DNA of 64,000 nt from positions 1-64,000 of the forward strand of contig JAFGCX010000017.1 in the NCBI GenBank assembly GCA_016932415.1. The letters run 5' to 3'. Within the stretch, counting starts at the first letter, position 1. Each line of letters starts with the position of its first letter. The stretch is from Candidatus Krumholzibacteriota bacterium. Its GTDB lineage: Bacteria; Krumholzibacteriota; Krumholzibacteriia; Krumholzibacteriales; Krumholzibacteriaceae. Position numbers and translations under genes: made by a program. The notes under the pieces are model-generated. The model saw nothing but the letters and a program-made list of their open reading frames with translations, did not search any database and was not told the origin of the DNA. This document shows, one piece after another, positions 1 through 8,235 of this stretch.

Positions 1-953
1 GGCACGAGATATCCGTCTTCTCCATCGCTGATCACCTCGGGGATACCCCCGACAGAAGTCGCCACGACCGGCAGAGCCGAAGCCATCGCTTCGAGAAGAG
101 TAAGAGGAAGTCCTTCAGAATCGGATGAAAGGACAAAAAGGTCAAGAGCGCTGAAAAAAGTAGAGACTTTCGGCGTCGCCGGCAGGATCGAGAGAGAGCT
201 TCCAACGCCGAGGGATGAGGCAAGCGAACGTAGAGAAGTTTCCAGGGGGCCCTGGCCGAGGATCGCGAGATGGGCCTCGGGAAATTCCTTCTTTACGGTG
301 GAAAAGGCTTCTATCAGAAGCATATGGTTCTTGACCGGAACGAGTCGTCCTACCGTACCGATGAGAGGCGAGCCGGTGGGAAGGCCGAACCATTTTCTTC
401 CTTTTTCCGGGGGGAGCGGATCTTTATAGGGAGAAAGGCATATACCGTTGCGGATCGTCACGATACGGTCAGCCAGGGTGGGGAAACAGGCCTCGAACGA
501 TCTGTGAGCATGTTCTGATACGGTGATGATCGTCCGGGCCCTGCGCGCGAAAAACCGGTACGACACCCTGTGGAAAAAAGGCAGGTCGGCGGGAAGCCAT
601 GGACGGTGTTCCGTCCTTATCACGGGTATCCTGTTTCTGATCAGCAGTGAAGAGATCGCTTCCCAGATACCGGCGGAGGAGTTATGCAGGTGGAGAATGT
701 CCGGCCCTGTCTCCCTGATCAGTGAGGAAAGGGCTCGTGGCAGGGACCTGTCGATCCCTTTTTTCTTCCCCAGAAGAAAGACTCTACCCCCGTGTTTTTC
801 GATTTCCTCGACAAGATCCCCGCCTGAAGAAAGGACAAAAACAAAGTGTTCGAAGGTTCTATCATCCCCACATCGCAGCAGAGTGCTTATTATATGCTCG
901 GCGCCCCCATGGTAGAGGGAATATACTATATGGGCAATCCTGTACTTCGTCAT
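1..953 (-). CDS. Glycosyltransferase family 4 (GT-B fold), 3' end cut by window edge
   Basis: This is an open reading frame of 317 complete codons running off the left edge, so the C-terminus is missing. The start is ATG at 953, giving MTKYRIAHIVYSLYHGGAEH, a typical N-terminal GT4 strand with the Gly-Gly-Ala-Glu loop. Further on are IITVSEHAHRSF, then GTVGRLVPVKNHMLLIEAF, which opens the nucleotide-sugar-binding domain. The donor-site motif is SEGLPLTLLEAMASALPVVA, with the paired glutamates of the E-x7-E signature, followed by VGGIPEVISDG. It is probably a retaining glycosyltransferase acting on a cell-surface polysaccharide or glycolipid; the substrate cannot be read. No clear Shine-Dalgarno sequence precedes the ATG. 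It is divergent from pyk. Confidence 0.9.
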   Translation of the reverse strand, partial: MTKYRIAHIVYSLYHGGAEHIISTLLRCGDDRTFEHFVFVLSSGGDLVEEIEKHGGRVFLLGKKKGIDRSLPRALSSLIRETGPDILHLHNSSAGIWEAISSLLIRNRIPVIRTEHRPWLPADLPFFHRVSYRFFARRARTIITVSEHAHRSFEACFPTLADRIVTIRNGICLSPYKDPLPPEKGRKWFGLPTGSPLIGTVGRLVPVKNHMLLIEAFSTVKKEFPEAHLAILGQGPLETSLRSLASSLGVGSSLSILPATPKVSTFFSALDLFVLSSDSEGLPLTLLEAMASALPVVATSVGGIPEVISDGEDGYLV

Positions 954-991
954 GACGCAATAGTACCGAACGGCAGGGGTATCTTTCCAGA

Positions 992-1013
992 TTAATCAGA
1001 GAATTTTGATTAA
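992..1013. repeat. 7-bp inverted repeat in the divergent GT4/pyk intergenic region
   Basis: TTAATCA (992-998) and TGATTAA (1007-1013) form a perfect inverted repeat with an 8-base AT-rich spacer. It lies in the 231-bp gap between two divergent genes, where promoters for both are expected, so it may be an operator or simply an AT-rich palindrome. No regulator is implied by the sequence alone. Confidence 0.3.
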
Positions 1014-1184
1014 AAACTAAAAAGAATCGCGATATCCTGATATTGTTATCAACAGTGGGCAATATCTGCCGATAAAACTGTCAGGCCGCGGGCGCGGCAT
1101 GACATGGCATATTTAAAGTGCCGCTGGATCACCAGGAATAGTCCTGCCTGGACTGCCGGAAGTGTAAATCGCTGGAGGTGTTCT

Positions 1185-2588
1185 TTGAAAAGAGCGAAGA
1201 TCGTATGTACTATCGGACCGGCATCGAGAGATGAGGAGACGCTTAAAAGATTGATCGATGCCGGGATGAATGTGGCGAGGATGAATTTTTCTCACGGAGA
1301 GCATGCCGAACATCTCGAGGTATACGACAGGATAAGAAAAATAGATGATTCAGTGGCGATAATGCAGGATCTTCAGGGGCCAAAGATCAGGGTCGGGATA
1401 ATAGAATCGGGAGAGATGATGCTTGGTTCCGCCGAGGAGATCACTCTCACTACCGGCGATAAGAAAGGGCCAGGAAAAATAGTGCCGGTGACATATTCTC
1501 ATCTGCCCGATGATGTCGTGCCCGGCAACAGTATTTTTCTCAACGACGGACTGATCCAGCTCGAGGTCCTTCGTGTTGAAGGACGGGAGGTCAGATGCAA
1601 AGTCCTGCTCGGAGGGATACTGACTTCCAGAAAAGGAGTAAATCTCCCCGGGGTCAGGGTCAGTTCGCCGGCGCTTACCGAAAAGGACAGGGAGGATCTC
1701 GAATTTGGACTCGACCTTGGAGTGGACTATGTCGCCCTTTCATTCGTCAGACGCGCTGAAGAAGTACGAGAACTTAAACACCTGATAGATATGGCAGATT
1801 CATCAGCCAGGGTAGTCTCTAAGATCGAGAAGCGCGAAGCGCTCGAATCAATCGACGAGATCCTTGACGAGACAGACGCCGTAATGATAGCAAGAGGGGA
1901 TCTCGGCGTGGAGATCCCGACCGAAGAAGTCCCCGTGATCCAGAAATCACTTATTGAGATGTGTCTGGCGAAAGGAAAACCGGTGATAACTGCGACCCAG
2001 ATGCTCGAATCGATGGTAAATTCGAAAAGGCCGACAAGGGCCGAAGCGAGCGATGTCGCCAATGCAGTCATAGACGGGACGGACGCGATCATGCTCTCTG
2101 CCGAAACAGCGACGGGCCATTATCCGGTCGAGACGGTCGAGGTGATGAGCAGGATCGCTGAAGCGGCTGAAAAATACAAAAGCAATTCATTCATAGTCCG
2201 AAAGGATTCAAGCGGATTCATTTCCGATGAAGCTGGCGCGCTTACAGATGCAATAGCCTCCGGCGTCGCTGCCGTTGCCAGAGATGTGGGCGCTTCGGCG
2301 ATCGCCGTACTGACACACGGTGGGCAGACAGCCAGGTTGATCGCAAGACGAAGGCCCGAAGTACCGATCATCGCCCTGACAGATTTTCTTCCCGTTGTAA
2401 GACAGATGTCTCTCGTGTGGGGAGTGGAGGCTATCCCGGTTGAAAGCATAGAAGAGACCGAAACGATATTCTCGATTGTAAAGGAAAAGGTCAGGAAAGC
2501 GGGATATAAAGGGAGAGTCGTTATGACGGCAGGTATTCCTACAAGAGAAAGAAGGCCGAGCAACACGATACATGTAATCGATATATAG
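1185..2588 (+). CDS. pyk: Pyruvate kinase
   Basis: Pyruvate kinase converts phosphoenolpyruvate and ADP to pyruvate and ATP, the last ATP-forming step of glycolysis. The start is taken as TTG at 1185 because GGAGGTG lies just upstream at 1174-1180 and the protein then opens KRAKIVCTIGPAS, the family's usual N-terminus. An upstream in-frame ATG at 1104 would add 27 residues unlike the family. The length is 467 aa, normal for bacterial enzymes. Visible motifs are MNFSHG, the active-site stretch SKIEKREA, MIARGDLGVEIP with the metal- and substrate-binding Asp and Glu, and TATQMLESM. The C-terminal domain (PVETVEVMSRIA onward) is present. A weak hairpin follows at 2728-2748. With the downstream citrate lyase and PEP carboxykinase genes it forms a PEP/pyruvate/oxaloacetate block. 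Confidence 0.97.
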   Translation: MKRAKIVCTIGPASRDEETLKRLIDAGMNVARMNFSHGEHAEHLEVYDRIRKIDDSVAIMQDLQGPKIRVGIIESGEMMLGSAEEITLTTGDKKGPGKIVPVTYSHLPDDVVPGNSIFLNDGLIQLEVLRVEGREVRCKVLLGGILTSRKGVNLPGVRVSSPALTEKDREDLEFGLDLGVDYVALSFVRRAEEVRELKHLIDMADSSARVVSKIEKREALESIDEILDETDAVMIARGDLGVEIPTEEVPVIQKSLIEMCLAKGKPVITATQMLESMVNSKRPTRAEASDVANAVIDGTDAIMLSAETATGHYPVETVEVMSRIAEAAEKYKSNSFIVRKDSSGFISDEAGALTDAIASGVAAVARDVGASAIAVLTHGGQTARLIARRRPEVPIIALTDFLPVVRQMSLVWGVEAIPVESIEETETIFSIVKEKVRKAGYKGRVVMTAGIPTRERRPSNTIHVIDI

Positions 2589-2727
2589 GGAAAGAAAGTT
2601 TACGGCAAAGAGTCGGGAGTTAAAATATTTTACGGCACAAAAATGTGAAAAAACGATGATAATCTGTTAAAAAACCAGGAAATGAAGGGCCGGAAACTTG
2701 GCCATCATTCTATAACACAAAGCCAAT

Positions 2728-2748
2728 AAAAACGTTACTGACGTTTTT
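2728..2748 (+). terminator. AT-rich hairpin downstream of pyk
   Basis: AAAAACGT and ACGTTTTT form an 8-bp stem with a 5-base loop, 140 bases after the pyk stop; the right arm itself supplies the T-run. It is a plausible intrinsic terminator for pyk, though the stem has only two or three G-C pairs. Confidence 0.45.
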
Positions 2749-2837
2749 AGAAGTCGCGAGCAGTCGAGGCTTTCCTCTTTCCCGTGCTGGTCGCCAGACT
2801 CCACCTTTCTGGCATAAAACTTGATGTAATAATGGGA

Positions 2838-3008
2838 TAGAGCCTGAGATGAGCCCGCGGAAACTCTTATAAAAACGGGGCCTCCCCCCCCAACGTTAAG
2901 AGAAGGTTCGAACAGGCGCCAGAGCCGAAGGAGGCTTGAGCAGCACGATCATATTTGAAAACCTTCGGGGACCTTATAAAGCGGACCGTGACCTGGTCCG
3001 CTTTTTTA
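2838..3008 (+). ncRNA. Candidate structured small RNA of about 170 nt (6S-like?), ending in an intrinsic terminator
   Basis: This gene-free segment can be folded and ends in a strong terminator that no protein gene explains. GAGCCT (2840-2845) can pair with AGGCTT near 2932-2937. Inside it, CTCTTA (2864-2869) pairs with TAAGAG (2897-2902), enclosing ACGGGG and a run of eight C residues. A TAATAAT -10-like element sits just upstream, near 2828. The long, mostly closed rod with an internal GG/CC-rich arm and the stretch TTCGAACAGG recall 6S RNA, but I could not align it with certainty. It lacks the tmRNA, RNase P and SRP signatures I looked for. The family assignment is a guess; that it is a transcribed structured RNA is more likely. 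Confidence 0.4.
2981..3008 (+). terminator. Strong rho-independent terminator
   Basis: GCGGACC (2981-2987) and GGTCCGC (2995-3001) form a perfect 7-bp stem with a 7-base loop, followed directly by TTTTTT. It lies nearly 400 bases past pyk and before the promoter of the citrate lyase genes, so it most likely ends the small RNA candidate. Confidence 0.85.
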
Positions 3009-3073
3009 TTATCCATTCGACAGTTATGACAGACGACCCTTTTAAATTAAAGAGGAAAGGGCGGCAAACCCTT

Positions 3074-3102
3074 TTGACAAACAAAACGGTTTTGGTTACA
3101 TT
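3074..3102 (+). promoter_or_regulatory. Sigma-70-type promoter for the citrate lyase genes
   Basis: A consensus -35 TTGACA (3074-3079), a 17-base spacer and TACATT (3097-3102) match a housekeeping promoter. Transcription would start near 3109 and leave a leader of about 125 nt before the citDE start at 3235. Confidence 0.6.
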
Positions 3103-3116
3103 GTTGCAGACCATAG

Positions 3117-3175
3117 GGCCTGTAGAAAACAGGACAGGCCGCCTCTGGTTCCTTGGGCAGGGGATCGAGCCTGTC
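3117..3175 (+). promoter_or_regulatory. Leader with mutually exclusive hairpins upstream of citrate lyase
   Basis: GGCCTGT (3117-3123) is perfectly complementary to ACAGGCC (3134-3140). The overlapping GACAGGC (3133-3139) is also perfectly complementary to GCCTGTC (3169-3175). The middle segment can therefore pair either way, as in attenuators and riboswitches. No T-run follows either hairpin, so any control would act on translation or RNA stability. No known riboswitch core was recognised. That this is regulatory is an inference. Confidence 0.35.
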
Positions 3176-3234
3176 AAAGAGAGTGGTATTGACGGCGAAT
3201 ATTCCCTGAAAATAAAACCTGGTGGAAGTGGGTC

Positions 3235-4446
3235 ATGGTTTCAAAAAATGAAGCTCGTGCAGGCAGGGATGAAAAAAAGGGAGACCTTTCTATCATCCTG
3301 AAGTTGAAAGAGCGCGGCGGGATATCTGTCAATGTGGACAGTACGGTCGGTGATTTGTTCGGCGCGAAGATCGCGGAAAGAGTGGAAAAGACTCTGATTA
3401 ACCTCGGCGTCGGCGATGCTGAGATAGAAGTCGCTGATATGGGGGCTCTCGACTATGTCATCCAGGCCCGCGTGGAAACGGCGGTCAGGCGGCTTAAGGA
3501 AGTTGAAAAGTCCGATCTCCCGAAAAACACAATAAAATATGGCCCGCCGGTCAGGGACAGGCTGCGCAGGACAAGGCTCTACATGCCGGGGAACAATCCA
3601 GACCTGATGCGCAACGGAGGGCTTTACGGCGCCGATTGCCTGATACTCGATCTCGAGGATTCGGTCTCTCCCATCGAGAAAGATTCTGCAAGGATCCTTG
3701 TTCGCAATACCCTTCACACGATTGATTTCGGCGCCGCCGAACGGATCGTGAGGATCAATCCCCTTTCAACACCGTACAGCAGGGAAGACCTTGAGATGAT
3801 AGTGCCGGTAAGGCCCGATACGATCCTTATCCCCAAATGCGAGACAGCTTCCGATGTCGCAGACGTGGCGGCGATCATCGACAGGATAGAGCAGGAAAAC
3901 GGTATAAAGGAAAAGACCCTGCTGATGCCGCTTATCGAGACGGCAAAAGGGATCCTGAACGCTTTTGAGATCGCTTCAGCAAGCGACAGGAATGTCGCGC
4001 TCTGTTTCGGGGCGGAGGATTTCACTGCCGACATCGGTGTCGAGAGGACAAGGGAAGGGGCCGAGACCTTTGTCGCGAGGTCTTTGCTCGTCCTTGGCGC
4101 CAAGGCGGCCAGGGTACAGGCTATAGATACGGTATTCTCCGATTTCAAGGATGAAGAAGGGCTGGTAAAAAGTACAGAGGAAGCGATGGCTATCGGATTC
4201 GAGGGCAAGGGCGTGATACATCCGTCACAGATAGATCCAGTCCACAGGGTCTTTACGCCGACGAAAGAACGTATAGAATACGCGAGGAAAGTCGTCGCGG
4301 CGATAGAATCGGCCAGAGAAAAGGGAAGCGGAGTCGCTTCGATCGGAAGCAAGATGGTGGACGCGCCGATAGAGATCAGGGCGAGAAAGATCCTGAGGCT
4401 TGCCGGCGCGCTTGGCCTGCTCGATGATGATCCACCGGTGGTATGA
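3235..4446 (+). CDS. citE: Citrate lyase gamma-beta fusion (CitD-like domain plus CitE)
   Basis: A 403-aa protein with two parts. Residues 1 to about 95 resemble CitD, the acyl-carrier subunit: the region ISVNVDSTVGDLFGAKI and the conserved GALDYVIQARVE match its fold. Residues from about 112 are CitE (HpcH/HpaI family): RLYMPGNNPDLMRNG, then CLILDLEDSVSP with the Mg-binding acidic residues, LIETAKGI, CFGAEDFTADIG, and GKGVIHPSQI. CitE cleaves citryl-thioester to oxaloacetate and acetyl-thioester. The usual CitD prosthetic-group serine, within a pattern like GTLESGD, is not seen; here the stretch reads AGRDEKKGD. The partner subunit CitF follows 42 bases downstream. No citC, citX or citG (activation genes) lies in the window. 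A citramalyl- or malyl-CoA lyase role is an alternative, but the CitF neighbour argues for citrate lyase. Confidence 0.85.
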   Translation: MVSKNEARAGRDEKKGDLSIILKLKERGGISVNVDSTVGDLFGAKIAERVEKTLINLGVGDAEIEVADMGALDYVIQARVETAVRRLKEVEKSDLPKNTIKYGPPVRDRLRRTRLYMPGNNPDLMRNGGLYGADCLILDLEDSVSPIEKDSARILVRNTLHTIDFGAAERIVRINPLSTPYSREDLEMIVPVRPDTILIPKCETASDVADVAAIIDRIEQENGIKEKTLLMPLIETAKGILNAFEIASASDRNVALCFGAEDFTADIGVERTREGAETFVARSLLVLGAKAARVQAIDTVFSDFKDEEGLVKSTEEAMAIGFEGKGVIHPSQIDPVHRVFTPTKERIEYARKVVAAIESAREKGSGVASIGSKMVDAPIEIRARKILRLAGALGLLDDDPPVV

Positions 4447-4488
4447 ATATAGAGTTGGGTGATTAAACCTTAGTCAGGGGGATGGATC

Positions 4489-6033
4489 GTGAAGATGGTC
4501 CGGAACGCTCTTGGAAGAATGATTCCAGAGGAGATCGATGGCCGAATATTGAGACCTTTCAATGGAGCGCATGCTGATCATGGCGGCGGAAGAAAAGCCT
4601 CCCCTCCGATAAGGGCGGTCGTCGATTATGAAAATAAGGTTAGAAAATCCCTTGATGAAGCGATAGAAGCATGCGAGATAAAGGACGGGATGACGGTCTC
4701 GTTCCACCACCACCTGCGAAACGGTGATCATGTAGTGAACATGGTTATCGACAAGCTCGCCGAAAAAGGGCTTAAAGGATTGACCATAGCCCCCTCGGCC
4801 CTTTTCCCCGTGCACGAACCGCTGATAAGACATATAGAGAATGGTGTCATCACGCATGTCGAGGGATCGATGAACGGGCCGGTCGGGAGGGCCTGTTCTC
4901 TCGGAAAGATGAGCAAAACCTCGATACTTCGTTCTCATGGCGGAAGATACAGGGCGATCCAGGATGGCGACCTTCATATAGATGTGGCCTTTATCGCCGC
5001 TCCCGCGGCAGATTCGTTCGGAAACTGCAATGGCAGGACTGGCCCGTCCGCTTGCGGAGTGATGAGTTACGCTCTCGCCGATTCACAGTACGCCGACAGG
5101 GTAGTCGTACTGACTGACAATCTTGTGCCATTTCCGAATCATCCATGGATAATCAGGGGCGGGAATGTCGATCATATCGCGGTCGTGGAAAAACTCGGAG
5201 ACCCTGGACAGATAGTCTCCGGCACTACGATGATAACCAAGAGCCCGACCAGGTTACTTATAGCGAAATACGCGGCGCAGCTTGTCAGCGATATGGGTCT
5301 TATCGAAGAGCCGGAATTCTCATTCCAGGCGGGAGCTGGAGGGATATCCCTCGCTTTTATCAAATATCTCGGGGATATGCTCAGGGAACGAGGAGCAAAG
5401 GCCGATTTCGCCAGGGGAGGGTCGAATAAATTCCTCGTCGATATGCTCGAGGAGGGGCTTGTCCAATATATTCTCGACGGCCAGTGTTTCGATGGAGTCG
5501 GGATAAGGTCTCTCAGGGAAAACCCCCGGCATGTGGAGACGGACCCGTTTACTTCATACTGTTATCACGAGAAGGGCAATTTCGCTACGCGGGTCAGGGC
5601 GGCGGTCCTCGGAGCTACTGAGATCGATCTTGATTTCAACGTCAATGTAAATACCCACTCCGATGGATGGCTTCTGCACGGGATCGGCGGATTCACCGAC
5701 GTATGCGACGCGTACTGCACGATAATAACGGCGCCCCTGCTGAGAGGCAGGTTGTCAACGATAGTAGAAAAGGTGACGACCGTCACCGCGCCGGGAGAGA
5801 CTGTCGATGTCCTGGTCACCGAACAGGGGATAGCGGTAAATCCCGCCAGAAAAGACCTTCTCGAAAGGCTCAAAGGGACGCGAATTCCGATGAGATCGAT
5901 AGCCGAGCTGAGAAAGATGGCGATAGATATCGCAGGAGAACCGGAAAAACCTCAGTTTGAAGAGAGGATCGTCGCGCTGATAGAATATCGTGATGGCACT
6001 GTTATTGATACCGTAAGGCAGTTGAAAGTATAG
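4489..6033 (+). CDS. citF: Citrate lyase alpha subunit (citrate:acetyl-ACP transferase)
   Basis: At 514 aa this is the usual CitF length. The protein swaps acetate for citrate on the carrier-bound thioester, after which CitE cleaves citryl-ACP. Family features are the N-terminal NALGRMIPEEIDGR, TVSFHHHLRNGDHVVN, AAPAADSFGNCNG, the glycine-rich FQAGAGGISLAF, and the late coenzyme-A-transferase stretch VTEQGIAVNPAR. The start is GTG at 4489, after AGGGGGAT; an ATG two codons later is possible. It follows the CitD-CitE fusion by 42 bases and so is in the same transcript. Together they would split citrate into oxaloacetate and acetate. Confidence 0.95.
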   Translation: MKMVRNALGRMIPEEIDGRILRPFNGAHADHGGGRKASPPIRAVVDYENKVRKSLDEAIEACEIKDGMTVSFHHHLRNGDHVVNMVIDKLAEKGLKGLTIAPSALFPVHEPLIRHIENGVITHVEGSMNGPVGRACSLGKMSKTSILRSHGGRYRAIQDGDLHIDVAFIAAPAADSFGNCNGRTGPSACGVMSYALADSQYADRVVVLTDNLVPFPNHPWIIRGGNVDHIAVVEKLGDPGQIVSGTTMITKSPTRLLIAKYAAQLVSDMGLIEEPEFSFQAGAGGISLAFIKYLGDMLRERGAKADFARGGSNKFLVDMLEEGLVQYILDGQCFDGVGIRSLRENPRHVETDPFTSYCYHEKGNFATRVRAAVLGATEIDLDFNVNVNTHSDGWLLHGIGGFTDVCDAYCTIITAPLLRGRLSTIVEKVTTVTAPGETVDVLVTEQGIAVNPARKDLLERLKGTRIPMRSIAELRKMAIDIAGEPEKPQFEERIVALIEYRDGTVIDTVRQLKV

Positions 6034-6136
6034 ATCTGCCACTGCGCGGTAATAAGATGATCGAACGATCCCGGCGGCGTATGAACGAATACTTCTCCCG
6101 GCCGCAAAGGCACCACATCTCTTCAAAGGAGGAGTT

Positions 6137-8077
6137 TTGAAAGGCTCCAGCTCAAAGACATTTTTAAAAGATATCGTCAGCAGGATCACCACCCTTGCTG
6201 AAAATAAAGGGCTGCTTGTCAGCGATAGGGAAAAGATCTACCGGCTTTCACTTCACGACAAAGTTACTCTGCGGGGAAGAAAAACCGAAGATGTACTCAA
6301 CATTCACGGATCTCCTTCTTTTATAACAAGGAAAACAAGCAGATCGGCGGCACAGACGGAGATATTTTTCGCCGATCCGGATGAAAGACAAAAAGAGATC
6401 ATCCTCGCCGCGGTAAAATTTCTCGAAGATCACCTTGCCGGCGGGGGAGAACTTCTTCTTATGGACAAGAAGATGGGGCTTCACCGCGATCATTCCCACC
6501 TCTGCAGAACCATAGTGACACCGGATTACGCGAGGATGCTCGTCATGTGGGACAGGCTGATCTTCGACCAGAGTGCCGACGAAAAAGGCGATGGCCCGGG
6601 GCAGGTGGAAGTCCTTATTCCGGAATGGGAGGAATACGCGAGGACAAAAGGCCTCCCTCCGGTAGCCATTCTCGTCGACGCGGTAAACAGGATCACATTC
6701 GCTCTCGGAAGCGATTACTTCGGCGAGGTCAAGAAAGGCCATCTGCGAATGGCGATGTACAGTGAAAAACTGTCTTTCCTCGAGGGAAAAGGGGGAGGAC
6801 TGGGCGTGCATGCCGGGGGGAAAGTCATAGGTGTGGTAGAAAAAGATACCGGGAAAGTGAAAGAGAAGGGTGCTCTCTTCTTCGGCCTCAGCGGAACAGG
6901 AAAGACGACTCTCTCCGTCCACCATTTCTGGCTCGACGCGGAAAATGGAGAACACGTGATCATCCGCCAGGATGATTTCTTCGTCCTGGGAAAAGACGCG
7001 AAGGCGTATGGCACCGAGGATAACGCCTATATCAAGACGGAGGGACTTGAGGCTGAAGGGCAGCCACTCCTCTATGCGGGGGCGACGAGCCCCCGGGCGG
7101 TGCTTGAGAATGTCTATATCGAGCCCGGGACACTCAGGCCTGATTTTTTCAGGTACGACCACCCTCATGTTCAGGGAGGCAGGTGCCTTAACGGGCGAGG
7201 GATCGTGATCAGAAAGGAACTTGATTTTACCGACGAGAGGATTGATCTCGACCGGGTCGACATGATCTTCTTTATAACGAGAAGAGAAACAGTCATTCCT
7301 CCCGTTATGAGACTCGATACCGAACAGGCCGCCGCCACTTTCATGCTCGGTGAATCGATACTTACCTCGGCAGCCGATCCGGCGAGAGCGGGAGAATCGG
7401 TCCTCGAGGTGGGAACAAATCCTTTTATCGTGGGATCAAAGGGAAAAGAAGGGAATATATTCCTCGATATTCTTGAAAGTAACAGGAATATCCAGGCCTT
7501 TCTGCTCAACACGGGCGGTTTCGGCGGGCGGACAGTCGAGAGTATGGCGGGGACGCTCGATTCGCCGGAAGGGATGGAGGCTCTGACTGACTACCTTTCA
7601 GGGAGACCCCACGGGGAAAAGGGAAAGGTGGTGAAGCGTTCTCTTGTCGACGGGGCCGAGGCCCGTTTCACGATCGACCAGGTCAGGTTCGAGGTAGAAA
7701 AGGACAACAGAAGATACAGATCAAAGGCAGAACTTGAGGAGATCGTTGAAAAGATCGAAAGAGGCGATGCTGACGCCTCAGATCATGATCTCGTCAGGAT
7801 CGACAGGCTCCTGGGTGAAAAGATAAGGATACAGGATTCAGCGGCATGTATCAGGGAAATTTCCAGGGGCGCGGTCGAATGGAAGAGGGATGATTACTGG
7901 GGATATGAGGTCCCCGTCTCCCTTCCCGGAATCGATATGTCGAGATTCGACGAAAACAGGTTTTACACTCCGCCGGAACTGATCGAGCTGAAGGAGAGGA
8001 TCAGAAAAGAAAGGATAGAATGGCTTCATTCTTTCGATGATCTCGATCCCAGGATAAGGAATAATTTCGACATCTAG
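6137..8077 (+). CDS. pckA: ATP-type phosphoenolpyruvate carboxykinase, long divergent form
   Basis: A 646-aa protein. The start is TTG at 6137 behind an excellent AAAGGAGGAG at 6125-6134. Its P-loop FGLSGTGKTTLS is the kinase-1 signature of ATP-dependent PEP carboxykinases, which convert oxaloacetate and ATP to PEP, CO2 and ADP. The metal-binding aspartate pair is present as IIRQDDFFVLG instead of the usual GDDEHGW. The substrate region PPVMRLDTEQAAATFMLG matches the family's PPVS-RLTPEQA stretch. Classic enzymes are about 530-540 aa, so roughly 100 residues are extra, mainly an N-terminal extension and a charged C-terminal region (LEEIVEKIERGDADASDHD). It lies 103 bases after citF, so lyase-made oxaloacetate could pass to PEP. 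A related kinase with another substrate cannot be excluded. Confidence 0.85.
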   Translation: MKGSSSKTFLKDIVSRITTLAENKGLLVSDREKIYRLSLHDKVTLRGRKTEDVLNIHGSPSFITRKTSRSAAQTEIFFADPDERQKEIILAAVKFLEDHLAGGGELLLMDKKMGLHRDHSHLCRTIVTPDYARMLVMWDRLIFDQSADEKGDGPGQVEVLIPEWEEYARTKGLPPVAILVDAVNRITFALGSDYFGEVKKGHLRMAMYSEKLSFLEGKGGGLGVHAGGKVIGVVEKDTGKVKEKGALFFGLSGTGKTTLSVHHFWLDAENGEHVIIRQDDFFVLGKDAKAYGTEDNAYIKTEGLEAEGQPLLYAGATSPRAVLENVYIEPGTLRPDFFRYDHPHVQGGRCLNGRGIVIRKELDFTDERIDLDRVDMIFFITRRETVIPPVMRLDTEQAAATFMLGESILTSAADPARAGESVLEVGTNPFIVGSKGKEGNIFLDILESNRNIQAFLLNTGGFGGRTVESMAGTLDSPEGMEALTDYLSGRPHGEKGKVVKRSLVDGAEARFTIDQVRFEVEKDNRRYRSKAELEEIVEKIERGDADASDHDLVRIDRLLGEKIRIQDSAACIREISRGAVEWKRDDYWGYEVPVSLPGIDMSRFDENRFYTPPELIELKERIRKERIEWLHSFDDLDPRIRNNFDI

Positions 8078-8235
8078 TTATTAAAGGCACGTCCCGCCGG
8101 AGTATTCTTACGGTCTGGCCTCAATCCCAGGTTATTTTATTCCCTGAAATATTTCTTTGCTCTTTTGGTCAGAATATACTAGGCTGTGGCGAGTCTGATG
8201 AGTGTAACGACAACTGGCCCAGAAGGAGGAGTTTT

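Noticed and set aside
2881-2890. C8 tract as a possible sequencing or assembly artefact
   Set aside because: It fits as one strand of the internal arm of the RNA candidate and disturbs no reading frame, so no error is needed to explain it.
2838-2940. TPP riboswitch (a CTGAGATGAG-like start was seen)
   Set aside because: The second conserved TPP segment is absent, the gene that follows is not thiamine-related, and a terminator follows instead.
2936-3301. 121-codon open frame between pyk and the citrate lyase genes
   Set aside because: It runs through a perfect terminator and a promoter, has no ribosome-binding site or family-like sequence, and overlaps the true citDE start.
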